Shown here piece by piece: positions 16,579 through 25,433 of a stretch of 64,000 nucleotides of DNA. Both the position numbers and the translations under genes were made by a program. Source of the stretch: CAJCIS01 sp965276755 (lineage in GTDB: Bacteria; Pseudomonadota; Alphaproteobacteria; Acetobacterales; Acetobacteraceae); assembly GCA_965276755.1 (NCBI GenBank), contig OZ255625.1, positions 3,410,001 through 3,474,000 on the forward strand. The letters are read 5' to 3'. Each line of letters starts with the position of its first letter. The first letter of the stretch is position 1. The notes under the pieces are model-generated. The model was not told the origin of the DNA. It ran no database searches and saw only the letters and a program-made list of their open reading frames with translations.

Positions 16579-17925
16579 TCAGCTTGGCGGGTGATATCCC
16601 AGCCGGGCCCATCCGATGTCTTCAGCCGCTTTTCGTGCGGTGACGCCTACCAGCGTTTGCAGGAACACGCGAAGTGCGGGCGCTTCGGTGACACCTAAAA
16701 TTCCTTCAGGAAAAGCTTCGATTGCCGCCGTTGCCACCGTTTCTGCATTATTTGCCCCTTTTTCAATGCGGGAAATGTCATCGTTGGTAAACGACGTACC
16801 AAGCACCGTGCCGCCGATTGCAGTCGGGCTCATGACCGGCAACGCCACAGCCGAAATGAACTGGTCTGCGCCCGCAGTATTCATGGGCAGTCCCAGGTCG
16901 GATAACTCGGTCATCAAGCCCGCCGGCGCGCCGGTGGCAGTGGGCACGGCGGGCACACGGTCACTGGCGTCGAAAAACGCTTCAAGAAATACGCGAATGA
17001 GGCCCGCTTCGGCGGCGGCGTAATCTATGTGGCCGATCGTGATGACGCGCCTGCCTTGGCCGATTTGCGCCTGGATGGCCTGTATTTGATACGTGTTGCC
17101 GAATACGTCCTCAAAACCGGCCGTACCGATCTTGCCGAACGTGGTTGGGCCCCCGGCGGCTTGCCCCTCGTCGATCAGAGTATTCAGTTGCGGCAGGAGT
17201 GCCGCAAAGGCCGGATTTGACGATGAGAGCGTCTGCAGCTTGGCTTTGAGGTCGTTCGTGTCTATCGTCACCGCGCCGAATTCGCCGTTGCGTACATAGG
17301 CGTTGAAATAGGCCGCCTCATACACGAGGAACCGCACCAGCCATTTACGCACCGCAAGCTGGCGCGCCGCGAGCGAGGGCCCCCCGAAACGCGACAACAA
17401 CTGCTTTTCGGCGCCTTTGCGCCAATTGCAATCAACCTCCATGGCCATGTGGAGGAAATCGCCATGATGGTGCAGCAGCGCCGTCGCACTGACCAGGTTC
17501 TTGATACCGTTGAGTGTCAAACTCGGTGGCGATGTCGGTATCGAGCCTTGTGTCTTGCTTTGGATCTTGTTGTCGATCACTGACCCGAGTTCACGATTGG
17601 CAAACGCCGCCTGCAATCCGGTGGGATCGTCACTTGCATTCTTCTCTGGCGTCAAGGAGCCATATTTGCCCCAGGATTCGAAGTGGGCGAGCAGGAAATT
17701 GCCGACGACATGTTGGTAAGGCTTGCCATCCGCCTCGGTCAATTCATCGGCCGTCGGGCAGGCCGAGGTTTGCCCCGCTTGTACGCTGCCGAAACGTGCA
17801 CCGAACACGTCACTTGCCGAGGACGCAAGCGTGGCCCCGCTGGGCGCGGGCTGCATCGCGCAGCCTGATATGAGCAAGCCTCCCGCCAATACTCCATTGA
17901 CTGGCCATGATAATAATGGTTTCAA
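16579..17925 (-). CDS. Predicted lipoprotein of unknown function
   Basis: A 448-residue protein with a lipoprotein signal: MKPLLSWPVNGVLAGGLLIS followed by GC, so the lipidated cysteine is residue 22. The mature part is mostly soluble, with a histidine-rich stretch (ALLHHHGDFLHMAME), a VRKWLVRFLVYEAAYFNAYVRN amphipathic segment and a C-terminal GWARLGYHPPS. I see no catalytic motif and do not recognise a family. It stands alone on the minus strand with repeats on both sides, facing the FAD oxidoreductase. Confidence 0.72.
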   Translation of the reverse strand: MKPLLSWPVNGVLAGGLLISGCAMQPAPSGATLASSASDVFGARFGSVQAGQTSACPTADELTEADGKPYQHVVGNFLLAHFESWGKYGSLTPEKNASDDPTGLQAAFANRELGSVIDNKIQSKTQGSIPTSPPSLTLNGIKNLVSATALLHHHGDFLHMAMEVDCNWRKGAEKQLLSRFGGPSLAARQLAVRKWLVRFLVYEAAYFNAYVRNGEFGAVTIDTNDLKAKLQTLSSSNPAFAALLPQLNTLIDEGQAAGGPTTFGKIGTAGFEDVFGNTYQIQAIQAQIGQGRRVITIGHIDYAAAEAGLIRVFLEAFFDASDRVPAVPTATGAPAGLMTELSDLGLPMNTAGADQFISAVALPVMSPTAIGGTVLGTSFTNDDISRIEKGANNAETVATAAIEAFPEGILGVTEAPALRVFLQTLVGVTARKAAEDIGWARLGYHPPS

Positions 17926-18071
17926 GTGCCTTCCCCTCGCCGCGGCGCATACTTCATTGACGGTGCATTCACCTCGTCTGTCCGGTGCATGGCTCGCCTC
18001 GGCCGAACCGTAACGCTTTCCGTACAGAATGTCAACGTAATGTTGCGCGCGAGAGCATGGGCAGAGCAGGC

Positions 18072-18112
18072 AGGAGGGGGAGATGTGGCTGATGTGTACG
18101 TCAGGCCGCCAA
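18072..18112. repeat. Family A remnant, degenerate
   Basis: GGAGGGGGAGATGTGGCTGA then TGTGTACGTCAGGCC. It corresponds to the left arm of the GACGTATACGTC subfamily but with point changes, and no right arm follows. It looks like a decayed copy. Confidence 0.7.
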
Positions 18113-18153
18113 ACCCCTTTATTGACTTTGATAGGTTCGTAGAACTCCAGTTC

Positions 18154-18849
18154 TCATCCGTTCATGTCAAAGCCCAGCAATTCGGCCCGATCACTGGCCG
18201 CAATGGTCAGCATATCCTCCCCGCGTGCTGCGGCACCATCGCCCGCCTGCAACGCAATCCCGTTCAGGCTTGCCGTGCCCCGCGCGACCTGCACCCATTG
18301 CACGCGCCCCTTTTCCGCCGTCAGCGAAACCGTGTCTCCGGCCGCAAATCGCCCGACATACAGCCGCGCATCCTGGTGGATTGTCAGCGACCCCTCCGCC
18401 GCATCCGGCGAGGCGACAAGGCGCAGGCGGCTGTCCAGTCCGGCAAAGGATTTCTGCTCATAGCCTGGCGGCAGTCCGCCGGTCGCGGGCAGCAGCCACA
18501 TCTGCAGCAGATGCACTGGCCCCATTTGCGACGCATTGAATTCGGAATGCCGAATGCCCGTGCCCGCACTCATGCGTTGCAGTTCGCCGGGCTTGATTGT
18601 CTCGGCGCCGCCCGTGCTGTCCTTATGTGCGAGTTCGCCTTCCCGCACCCAGGTGAGGATTTCCATGTCGCGATGCGGGTGGGTGGGAAAGCCGGCGCCG
18701 GGTGCCACGATGTCTTCGTTTATGACGCGCAGCGGTCCCCAGTTCATGGCGGCCGGATCGTGATAGTCGCCAAACGAAAAGCTGTGATAGCTGTCGAGCC
18801 TGGAGATACGCGTTCTGCCCCGGCTTTCGCTTTTTCGCACGGATATCAT
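18154..18849 (-). CDS. Pirin family protein (YhhW/quercetin 2,3-dioxygenase-like)
   Basis: A 231-residue bicupin of the pirin family. Metal ligands expected for the N-terminal cupin are visible: His57 and His59 in GFPTHPHRDMEI, His101 and Glu103 in GTGIRHSEFN. NWGPLRVINEDIVAPG is the family's typical preceding segment and the length is normal. Pirins of this type can act as quercetinases; the physiological substrate is unknown. It is a single gene flanked by family A copies. The ATG at 18849 fits the family N-terminus (MISVRKSESRG). Confidence 0.88.
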   Translation of the reverse strand: MISVRKSESRGRTRISRLDSYHSFSFGDYHDPAAMNWGPLRVINEDIVAPGAGFPTHPHRDMEILTWVREGELAHKDSTGGAETIKPGELQRMSAGTGIRHSEFNASQMGPVHLLQMWLLPATGGLPPGYEQKSFAGLDSRLRLVASPDAAEGSLTIHQDARLYVGRFAAGDTVSLTAEKGRVQWVQVARGTASLNGIALQAGDGAAARGEDMLTIAASDRAELLGFDMNG

Positions 18850-18879
18850 GGTTTTTTCCCTTAAGTCGAAGAGGCAAGA

Positions 18880-18982
18880 GCTGGGGGAGATGTGCCATCC
18901 CCCCCAGACCCCCCGTCATTCGTGAAGGCGAGGCCCAAAAATCGACGGGGGGTTTGGGGGGGATGGCACATCTCCCCCAAGC
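18880..18982. repeat. Family A palindrome, full canonical copy
   Basis: CTGGGGGAGATGTGCCATCC and the inverted GGATGGCACATCTCCCCCAA arm, with AGACCCCCCGTCATT / AATCGACGGGGGGTTT inner parts and a loop of about 25 bp. It lies between the start of pirin and the end of the serine hydrolase. Confidence 0.92.
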
Positions 18983-18990
18983 TTTCTTTC

Positions 18991-20364
18991 CTAAGGCTCA
19001 ATCAGCAACTGATCCAACCGGCCGTCCGGCAACTCATAAGTCGTCACCGTCGCACTGCGTCCGGGATAAGTCACCTCATAGACATGAAACACCATGCCGC
19101 CGCGATCATCATGCGAGCGTTCGCGCAAGCCAAGTGGCGCGCCAAGGGCCGAAAGGCTGGCCTTGTAATCGGCGAGCACGCCGGCGCTGAAATAGGATTG
19201 TGCATTGGCGTTGAAATGCGCCGCATCGATCCTTCCCTGCGCCAAGGCCGCCAACTGTGACAGCACGAGCGCGGCGGCCGCGTCGTGCGGCTGTGCAGGC
19301 GCCACGCCGAAGGCAATCTGCGCAATCCGGCTCGCAATCACGCCCGCCGCGCGCGAGGCATCCTGGTTTGTCAGAACCACGACAGCCGCATGGTCATCGG
19401 GAAAGACCATGTTCTCGGCAACAAATCCCGTCTCCTCGCCGCTATGTTCGATCATACGGTGCCCGCTGCGCGGATTGACGAACACGCCCAGGCCGTAGCC
19501 TGTGCCCGTGCCGTTCTTCAGCTTGATCTCGCTCTCCATCGCCGTGTAGCTCGCCGGCGAAAGCAGCGCGCGGTTCATCACGCTGATATCCCACAGCGCC
19601 AGGTCGTGCGGCGTCATCGCCAGACCGCCGCTGCCGAAACTCCAGGTCGGCATGTCCAGCGGCGCAGGCCGCGGCGGCCCGTAGGCGTAACGCTCATAGC
19701 CCAGCGGTCCGCCGGCCGGGATGCCGTGATAGGCGTAATCAACCGCGGAATTCATGTGCAACGGGGCCAGGATGCGCGCACGCAACTGGTCAAACAGCGC
19801 AGCACCCCCGGCGCGTTCAGCGATCAGCCCGGCAATGGCATAGCCCGTGTTGGAATATTGCCAGGCCGTGCCGGGCGGGAAATCCAGTTTCTTTCTGCCC
19901 CAAACATCGACGTAGCTGATTGGCGTCGCCGGCTTGTGGAAGATCAGCGGCGAATAATCCTCCGGCCAGAAATCCTGATACCCGGCGGTGTGGGACAGGA
20001 TCTGGCGGATCGTCACCTCATTGGCCTGCGTCAATTCCGGCAACCAGCGCCCGACATGGTCATCCAGGCTCAGTTTGCCGTCCTGCGCCAGCAGCAGGAC
20101 CAACGCGGCGGTGAACTGCTTGGAAATCGAGCCGATCGCAAACGGCATGGACGTGCTCGCTTGTGTTGCGGGCAACCTGGCCATGCCGTAGGCGCGCACC
20201 GCCACGATAGCGCCATCCTTGACCACCGCAATGCTGGCCGCGGGCACGCCGGTCAGGCGCAGCGTCTGCTGAGCGGCGTCATCAATTGCGTGCAGTTGCG
20301 GCGCACTCAGTGGTGCTGCTTGCGCACCGAAGGCAACGAACGCAAGCCAGACATATTTTTTCAT
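18991..20364 (-). CDS. Exported serine hydrolase, class C beta-lactamase/D-aminopeptidase family
   Basis: A 457-residue periplasmic protein. Signal peptide at about 1-17 (MKKYVWLAFVAFGAQAA). The active-site SxxK is Ser79-Ile-Ser-Lys82 in FAIGSISKQFT, the YxN motif is Tyr170-Ser-Asn172, and HSG (307-309) replaces KTG, as is common in esterase or peptidase members. GGAGG lies seven bases before ATG 20364; a GTG at 20370 is within the ribosome-site region. A C-terminal domain of about 100 residues follows the catalytic domain. The substrate may be a D-amino-acid peptide, ester or beta-lactam. Confidence 0.86.
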   Translation of the reverse strand: MKKYVWLAFVAFGAQAAPLSAPQLHAIDDAAQQTLRLTGVPAASIAVVKDGAIVAVRAYGMARLPATQASTSMPFAIGSISKQFTAALVLLLAQDGKLSLDDHVGRWLPELTQANEVTIRQILSHTAGYQDFWPEDYSPLIFHKPATPISYVDVWGRKKLDFPPGTAWQYSNTGYAIAGLIAERAGGAALFDQLRARILAPLHMNSAVDYAYHGIPAGGPLGYERYAYGPPRPAPLDMPTWSFGSGGLAMTPHDLALWDISVMNRALLSPASYTAMESEIKLKNGTGTGYGLGVFVNPRSGHRMIEHSGEETGFVAENMVFPDDHAAVVVLTNQDASRAAGVIASRIAQIAFGVAPAQPHDAAAALVLSQLAALAQGRIDAAHFNANAQSYFSAGVLADYKASLSALGAPLGLRERSHDDRGGMVFHVYEVTYPGRSATVTTYELPDGRLDQLLIEP

Positions 20365-20396
20365 AAGCACCTCCGAAAAGGTACAACAGTAAAGAA

Positions 20397-20441
20397 TTGG
20401 GGGAGATGTGCCATCCCCCCCAAATCCCCCGTCATTATTTA
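20397..20441. repeat. Family A repeat, one arm plus loop
   Basis: TTGGGGGAGATGTGCCATCC then CCCCCAAATCCCCCGTCATT and ATTTAA. The loop sequence supplies the TAA stop of wrbA (20439-20441) on the minus strand. Confidence 0.88.
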
Positions 20442-21038
20442 AGGGCGCACCGCGCGGGCAACGGTCGCCACTCGGCTGCCCTGGAAGCGGGCGACCTCCA
20501 GTTCGTTCGCGGTGGGCAGGGGAGAGGCGCCGGAGACCGCCGATGCGCCATACGGCGTGCCGCCCTTGAAGACAGCCGGGTCCGCGTAGCCGGTGGGCAC
20601 AATGATCAGCCCCAAATGCGCCATGGGATTGTATAGCGACAAAATCGTGCTCTCATTGCCGCCATGCGCGCTCTGCGTGCTGACAAAGGCCGAACCGATC
20701 TTGCCGTTCAGTTTGCCCTGGAACCACAGGCCACCCAGGCTGTCGATATAGGCCTTGAGCTCGGCTGCGGCATTGCCAAAACGCGTTGGCGTGCCGAACA
20801 CGATGGCATCCGCCCAATCCGCGTCATCGGCACTGGGCGCCTCGTAGGCCGCGTTCATCCGCTCGGCGTTCTCGCGCCAGCCCGGCGCCTGCGCCATGAT
20901 CTCGGCCGAGACGAACTCGCGCGCCCGGCGCAGCCGCACCTCCGCCCCCTCGGTCTCCGCCCCTTCGGCCACGGCGCGCGCCAGCGCCTCAGTCGATCCA
21001 TTGCGCGAGTAAAAGGCGATCAGCATCTTGGTGGCCAT
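20439..21038 (-). CDS. wrbA: NAD(P)H:quinone oxidoreductase, WrbA type
   Basis: A 199-residue flavodoxin-like quinone reductase. The FMN phosphate loop YSRNGSTEALARAVAEG starts near residue 9. GTPTRFGNAAAELKAYIDSLGGLW and FVSTQSAHGGNESTILSLYN are WrbA signatures, and length is typical. It would reduce quinones by two electrons using NAD(P)H. CAGGAG sits seven bases before ATG 21038. It is divergent from a LysR regulator across about 95 bases, so that regulator is a likely controller. Its stop codon lies within a family A half repeat. Confidence 0.92.
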   Translation of the reverse strand: MATKMLIAFYSRNGSTEALARAVAEGAETEGAEVRLRRAREFVSAEIMAQAPGWRENAERMNAAYEAPSADDADWADAIVFGTPTRFGNAAAELKAYIDSLGGLWFQGKLNGKIGSAFVSTQSAHGGNESTILSLYNPMAHLGLIIVPTGYADPAVFKGGTPYGASAVSGASPLPTANELEVARFQGSRVATVARAVRP

Positions 21039-21110
21039 GGGCAAACTCCTGAGGGTCGTCGGCCCCGCACATGGGCGGCGTGACCCATCGCGTAAACCCT
21101 AATAATATCG

Positions 21111-21127
21111 ATCCAGCACTCCTGGAT
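21111..21127. promoter_or_regulatory. Candidate operator in the wrbA/lysR divergent region
   Basis: ATCCAG-CACTC-CTGGAT is a perfect inverted repeat with six-base arms, six bases before the lysR start. It could be an autoregulatory LysR-type site, a T-N11-A-like element. Assignment rests on position and symmetry only. Confidence 0.35.
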
Positions 21128-21132
21128 TTTCG

Positions 21133-22056
21133 ATGCCCCCGATCGGCGACCCCACACTGGACCAGTTGCGCGTGCTGGCCGCCATCGCCGACGCCGGCAG
21201 CTTCTCCGCCGCCGCGCGCGCCCTGCGCCGCACCCAATCGGTCATCAGCTACACGATCGCCAATCTCGAGGCGCAGCTCGGCGTCCCGCTGTTCGACCGC
21301 TCCGGCCGCGCGCCCACGCTGACGGAATCCGGCCGCGCAATGCTCGCGGACGCACGCCGCATCGGCGCGGCGGTCGATGATTTGCGCGCCCGCGCCGGCG
21401 CCCTCCGCGAGGGCACCGAAGCCGAACTCGGCCTGGCGGTGGACGTCATGTTCCCGATCGCCAGCCTGGTCGATGTGCTGCGCCGCTTTGCCGCGGCCTT
21501 CCCCACGGCCACGTTGCGCCTGCGCATCGAAGCGCTCGGCGGCGTGCTGCAGATGGTGCTCTCCGGCGACTGCGTGCTCGGCGTTTCCGGCGGTCCGGCG
21601 CCCGTGCCGGATGCGGTGCGCGCGCGATTTATCGGCGCGCTGCAATTGGTGCCGGTTGCCGCACCCGGCCATCCCCTGGCGGCGCTGGCGCATATCGGCA
21701 TCGAGGCGCTGCGCGAACACACCCAGCTTGTGCTCTCTGACGCCAGCCGCGTCAGCCAAGGGCGGGACCAGGGCGTGATCGGCCTGCACACCTGGCGCCT
21801 GGGCGATATGGGCGCGCGCCACGCGCTGCTGCGCGCGGGGCTCGGCTGGTGCTATATGCCGGACCATCTGGTCGCCGATGACATCGCGGCGGGCCGGCTC
21901 AAGCGGCTCTGCATCGAGCCCGCGCCAGGTGTGCAGTATCAACTAAGTTTGCTGCACCGTGCGGACACGATCCTTGGCCCGGCGGCGTGCTGGTTGGCGA
22001 AGGCCTTAGGCCAGGGGGCTCTGCCCCCTGGACCCCCGCTAAGGACAAGTCCTTAG
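21133..22056 (+). CDS. LysR family transcriptional regulator
   Basis: A 307-residue LTTR. The winged helix-turn-helix at about 5-65 reads LRVLAAIADAGSFSAAARAL, SVISYTIANLEAQLGVPLF. A substrate-binding domain follows (about 90-290). It is divergent from wrbA, the usual arrangement for a regulator and its target. The last residues, from about 291 (GQGALPPGPPLRTSP), are encoded by the left arm of a family B repeat, and translation ends inside the repeat. I infer that the native C-terminus was replaced or extended by the element. Confidence 0.88.
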   Translation: MPPIGDPTLDQLRVLAAIADAGSFSAAARALRRTQSVISYTIANLEAQLGVPLFDRSGRAPTLTESGRAMLADARRIGAAVDDLRARAGALREGTEAELGLAVDVMFPIASLVDVLRRFAAAFPTATLRLRIEALGGVLQMVLSGDCVLGVSGGPAPVPDAVRARFIGALQLVPVAAPGHPLAALAHIGIEALREHTQLVLSDASRVSQGRDQGVIGLHTWRLGDMGARHALLRAGLGWCYMPDHLVADDIAAGRLKRLCIEPAPGVQYQLSLLHRADTILGPAACWLAKALGQGALPPGPPLRTSP

Positions 22057-22212
22057 AACCTGTTTGTTTAGAAGAGGAGGGGGGCCGACATGTGCGTTGC
22101 GACAGCGCGGATGGCCCCCTCCACTTCTACACAAATGGGGTCTGGGGCCTCAGGCCCCGTTACGCGAGAGCGTGCTGCGCACGACGGGGTCCAGGGGCAG
22201 AGCCCCTGGCCT
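22003..22212. repeat. Family B palindrome, full copy with long centre
   Basis: Left arm GGCCAGGGGGCTCTGCCCCC then TGGACCCCCGCTAAGGACAA, and right arm GGGGTCCAGGGGCAGAGCCC then CTGGCC. The centre of about 100 bp includes GGGGTCTGGGGCCTCAGGCC and CGTGCTGCGCACG hairpins. It lies between lysR and the TPR gene and encodes the LysR C-terminus. Confidence 0.88.
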
Positions 22213-22217
22213 ACCGC

Positions 22218-23453
22218 CTAAGCCTGCCTGAATCGCAGCAACCAAAGCTGCGCCAAATCCGCGGTGCCGTCTGTGCCGCCCACCCGTTTCAGCGCCGCGA
22301 GCGCCTTGGCCTTCTGCCCCGCGGACCAGTAATTCAGCGCCAGTTCCAGCTTGCTGTCTTCGGTATGGCGCAGATCGTCCTTGACCAGGCCCTGCTCCAT
22401 CATCGGCAGGCCCTTGTCGTACATGCCGTAGGAGGCATAGGTGTCGCCAAGCGCAAACAGCGCGTTGCCGTCGCGATCCGATTGCGCTGCCGCATCGTCG
22501 TGGCCGAGACCGGCCTTGTCGGCGGCATAGGTTTTCTCGACAAGCGCCTTGAGGCGCGCGTGGCGCGGCGCATCTGGCCCGGTGCCAAGCAGGCCACCCT
22601 GGTAGCATTTGTCCACGACATCCTTGGCCAGAGCCGGCAGCTTGGCCTGGATGGCCAGCTCCGCCATATCCATTGCCTCGTCGGGCTTGTTGACCAGCGA
22701 CAGCGAGAATTCCAGGCGATAGACCTGCAGCAGCAGGCGCGATGTGGCAAAGCCGGCCCGCCCGCGCAGCGAGGCAATGACGTTTTGCCAATACAGAGGC
22801 TTGGGATAATACATGACGAGTTGCTTCATCGTCGCAAGCTGGCCGGCCGTGTCGTGGGCCTTGGCCTGATAGGTATAGAGCCGCTGCAAATCCACTTCGG
22901 GGGCGGCGCGCCCGCCGCGTGTTTCTGCCTGGACATAGGCCGTCTGCATTTTCACGGCCTCGGGCACGCGACCGAGGTTGAAGTAAGCATCGATCACCGT
23001 CTGGCGCATGGCCGCTTCGTTGCCGCCCGCCTTCTGGTAGCGATCGGCCCAATAGACGACCTGCTGGTAATTCTTTTGGCCCGAGGCAAGGCTGACCATG
23101 TTGTTCATCAGCTTGAGCGCTTCGGAAGGTGGCAGGCGCCCGCTGGCGAGAATCTGATTGATCGTGGCGGTATCGCCTGATCGGGAGGCGATCGAGGCGG
23201 TCATCTGCGAGACGATCTGCGACTCATAGGCTGACTTGTTCGGCACCGCGTCCGCCTGGCGGACCATGGCCATGGCTTTGGCATAATTGCGCGCGTTGAT
23301 GTAGGCCGCCGCACTCTGCAACGGTTTGGCGACAGCGGGGCGTGCTGCCTGCTGCGCGCCCGCGGGCGCTGCCGCCGAAATCCCCGCCAGCAACACTGCC
23401 GCGCAAACCCCAAATCTCGTCTTTGCACGCACGGCGTCGCCTCTCAGCATCAT
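22218..23453 (-). CDS. Exported TPR-type protein of the TonB/ExbBD operon
   Basis: A 411-residue protein with a signal peptide (about 1-33, ending APAGAQQA) and helical repeats throughout (QSAAAYINARNYAKAMAMVR; ALGDTYASYGMYDKGLPMMEQ; ALNYWSAGQKAKALAALKR). The start ATGATG directly abuts the exbD stop (TAAATGATG), so it is the last gene of the uptake operon. Tetratricopeptide proteins of this kind accompany ExbBD sets in several proteobacteria. A role in the periplasm with the TonB machinery is an inference from position. Confidence 0.75.
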   Translation of the reverse strand: MMLRGDAVRAKTRFGVCAAVLLAGISAAAPAGAQQAARPAVAKPLQSAAAYINARNYAKAMAMVRQADAVPNKSAYESQIVSQMTASIASRSGDTATINQILASGRLPPSEALKLMNNMVSLASGQKNYQQVVYWADRYQKAGGNEAAMRQTVIDAYFNLGRVPEAVKMQTAYVQAETRGGRAAPEVDLQRLYTYQAKAHDTAGQLATMKQLVMYYPKPLYWQNVIASLRGRAGFATSRLLLQVYRLEFSLSLVNKPDEAMDMAELAIQAKLPALAKDVVDKCYQGGLLGTGPDAPRHARLKALVEKTYAADKAGLGHDDAAAQSDRDGNALFALGDTYASYGMYDKGLPMMEQGLVKDDLRHTEDSKLELALNYWSAGQKAKALAALKRVGGTDGTADLAQLWLLRFRQA

Positions 23454-23885
23454 TTAATTCCCTACGAACTGCTCGCCGCCGACAAGACCCAGGCTTTTCA
23501 GACCCAGGCGCTGGCTGTCGGCCATGACGTGCGCCACGACCGCGTAAGTCGCCAGCTTGTTGGGCTTGAGGTGGACTTCAGGTTGCGGAACGGAAGCCGC
23601 CGCGGTGCGCAGATGGCTGACCAGATCATCATCGTTGGCCAGCGGCTGGCCGTTCCAGCTGATCGTGCCATCGAAATCGACATCGATATTGACCACGACA
23701 GGCGGGACCGGCGGCGGCGGTGGATTGCCTGCCGGCAGATCCAGCTTCACTGCGTGCGTCTGGATGGGGATGGTGATGATCAACATGATCAGCAGCACGA
23801 GCATAACATCGATCAGCGGCGTCGTGTTCATCTCGACGACGACATCGGGATCGCTGCCGTCGGCGGAGCCCACGTTCATGGACAT
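23454..23885 (-). CDS. exbD: ExbD/TolR family biopolymer transport protein (second copy)
   Basis: A 143-residue ExbD-type protein. The N-terminal helix reads VVEMNTTPLIDVMLVLLIMLI with the essential membrane aspartate in PLIDVML, and a periplasmic domain of about 90 residues follows (PPVPPVVVNIDVDFDGTISWNG). It differs clearly from the ExbD at 23912, so the motor may be built from two ExbD types. It lies 26 bases after the first exbD and directly abuts the TPR gene. Confidence 0.9.
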   Translation of the reverse strand: MSMNVGSADGSDPDVVVEMNTTPLIDVMLVLLIMLIITIPIQTHAVKLDLPAGNPPPPPVPPVVVNIDVDFDGTISWNGQPLANDDDLVSHLRTAAASVPQPEVHLKPNKLATYAVVAHVMADSQRLGLKSLGLVGGEQFVGN

Positions 23886-23911
23886 GGCGTCATCTCCTTA
23901 TACGTCGTGGA

Positions 23912-24343
23912 TCAGCCGCCGCCCTTGGGCGGTGGTTGGGTGATGAAGGCGATTTTGAAAATGCCGCTCTGCTGCAGGGCGACGACCACGCGGCCGACGA
24001 ATTCGTAACGGCCCTCCATGTCGCCGCGGATATGCACCTCGGGCTGCGGTACAAGATTGGCGATGCCCTTGAGCTTTTCCTTCATCGCGGCGATATCGTC
24101 GACCTTCTGTTCGTTCCAGTAATAGTCGCCATCCTTCGTGACGGCGATAACGATGTTCTGCGGCTTGGTCTGCAGCGCCTGGTTGGTCTCGGGCGGCAGC
24201 TTCAGCGGGATCGTGTGGGTCACGACCGGAATGGTGATCAGAAAGATGATCAGCAGCACAAGCATGACATCGACGAGCGGTGTCGTGTTGATCGAGGAGA
24301 CGACTTCGTCGTCATCCCCATCCATGGCAACATTCATCGACAT
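23912..24343 (-). CDS. exbD: ExbD/TolR family biopolymer transport protein (first copy)
   Basis: A 143-residue ExbD-type protein with VVSSINTTPLVDVMLVLLII at the N-terminus, including the proton-path aspartate in PLVDVML, and a periplasmic domain (NIVIAVTKDGDYYWNEQKVD). It ends in a GGG-rich tail. It starts two bases after the exbB stop, so it is co-translated. Together with ExbB it converts proton-motive force into motion of TonB for outer-membrane receptor opening. Confidence 0.92.
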   Translation of the reverse strand: MSMNVAMDGDDDEVVSSINTTPLVDVMLVLLIIFLITIPVVTHTIPLKLPPETNQALQTKPQNIVIAVTKDGDYYWNEQKVDDIAAMKEKLKGIANLVPQPEVHIRGDMEGRYEFVGRVVVALQQSGIFKIAFITQPPPKGGG

Positions 24344-24345
24344 GA

Positions 24346-25371
24346 TCAGGCGACCTTGGTTGCTGGCGTGATTGTGGTGTGCCCGCTCACGCGGCTGCCG
24401 GAGAGCAGGACGCTGTGCACGTCGGAGGCAAAGTTGCGCACGCGCTCGATCGCACTCTTGTTGCGCCGGACAAGGAAGTTATAGCCCAGCACGGCGGGAA
24501 CGGCAGTAGCCAGTCCCAGTGCGGTCATGATCAGCGCCTCGCCGACCGGGCCCGCGACCTTGTCAATCGATGCCTGGCCGGCGGCACCGATGGCAGTCAG
24601 TGCGCGATAGATGCCCACGACCGTGCCGAACAAACCCACGAACGGCGACGTCGAACCGACGGTGGCCAGGAAGGCCAACCCGCCCTGCAGGCGCGAATTG
24701 ATGGCATCCACCGCGCGCTGGACAGACATGGTGATCCAGGTGTGGCGGTCGATGGCGTCGGTCATGGAGCCTTCGTGGTGCTCGCAGGCGGAAAGCCCGT
24801 TTTCGGCGATGAAGCGGAACGGCGAATTTTCCTTCAGCCGGCCCATGCCCTCGCGCACCGAGGAGGTGACCCAGAAATCCTTTGCCGCCGTGCGGCCGGC
24901 GGCGAACAGGCGCGACTGCTCGATGAACTTGCTGATCATGATGTACCATGTGCCGAGCGACATGATGCCGAGGATAATCAGCGTGCCGCGGGCGACCACG
25001 TCGCCGTTCTTCCACAACGCCTTGGGGCCGTAGGGATTGGTGACGGACTCAGTCGCCGGCGCTGCATTGGCGTCCGCCGTGGCGGGCGGGGGTGCGGAGG
25101 CATCCGGCGTCGCGGGGGGCGTCGCACCGGCGGCGGGCGCAGTCGCGTCAGGCGTGCCGGGTGCCGCCGGCGTCCCTGGTGCCGCGGTCGCAGGTGCACC
25201 GGGCGTGGCGGGGGCGCCGGCAGCAGGGGGCGGCGCGGGCACCGGCGCGCTCTGCACGGGCGCTGGTGGCGCTGCGGCGGGCGCGGTCTGTGCCAGGGCG
25301 ACGGCCGGTGCCAGCGATGCGGTGGCAATGGCGAAGGCTGCGGCCAGGGCCGGAATTTTCAAGGTGGTCAT
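24346..25371 (-). CDS. exbB: ExbB/TolQ-family proton channel protein with Ala/Pro-rich N-terminal extension
   Basis: A 341-residue MotA/TolQ/ExbB protein. A signal peptide (about 1-26, ending ALAQ) precedes a periplasmic Ala/Pro-rich linker of about 85 residues. The three-helix core follows: LIILGIMSLGTWYIMISKF, GGLAFLATVGSTSPFVGLFGTVVGIYRAL and GEALIMTALGLATAVPAVLGYN, the last two being ExbB signatures. AGGAGA precedes ATG 25371; the open frame to 25626 is not used. The long exported N-terminus is seen in ExbB of some alphaproteobacteria. Confidence 0.92.
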   Translation of the reverse strand: MTTLKIPALAAAFAIATASLAPAVALAQTAPAAAPPAPVQSAPVPAPPPAAGAPATPGAPATAAPGTPAAPGTPDATAPAAGATPPATPDASAPPPATADANAAPATESVTNPYGPKALWKNGDVVARGTLIILGIMSLGTWYIMISKFIEQSRLFAAGRTAAKDFWVTSSVREGMGRLKENSPFRFIAENGLSACEHHEGSMTDAIDRHTWITMSVQRAVDAINSRLQGGLAFLATVGSTSPFVGLFGTVVGIYRALTAIGAAGQASIDKVAGPVGEALIMTALGLATAVPAVLGYNFLVRRNKSAIERVRNFASDVHSVLLSGSRVSGHTTITPATKVA

Positions 25372-25433
25372 ACTGTCTCCTGTCGTGGGCCTGCGCCGTA
25401 GAAGTGAAAGAAGTCGTCGTCTGAGGGCCGCCC

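Noticed and set aside
18991..20364. Call of the class C serine hydrolase as a true beta-lactamase
   Set aside because: The third motif is HSG, not KTG, and a long C-terminal domain is present; a peptidase or esterase is equally likely.
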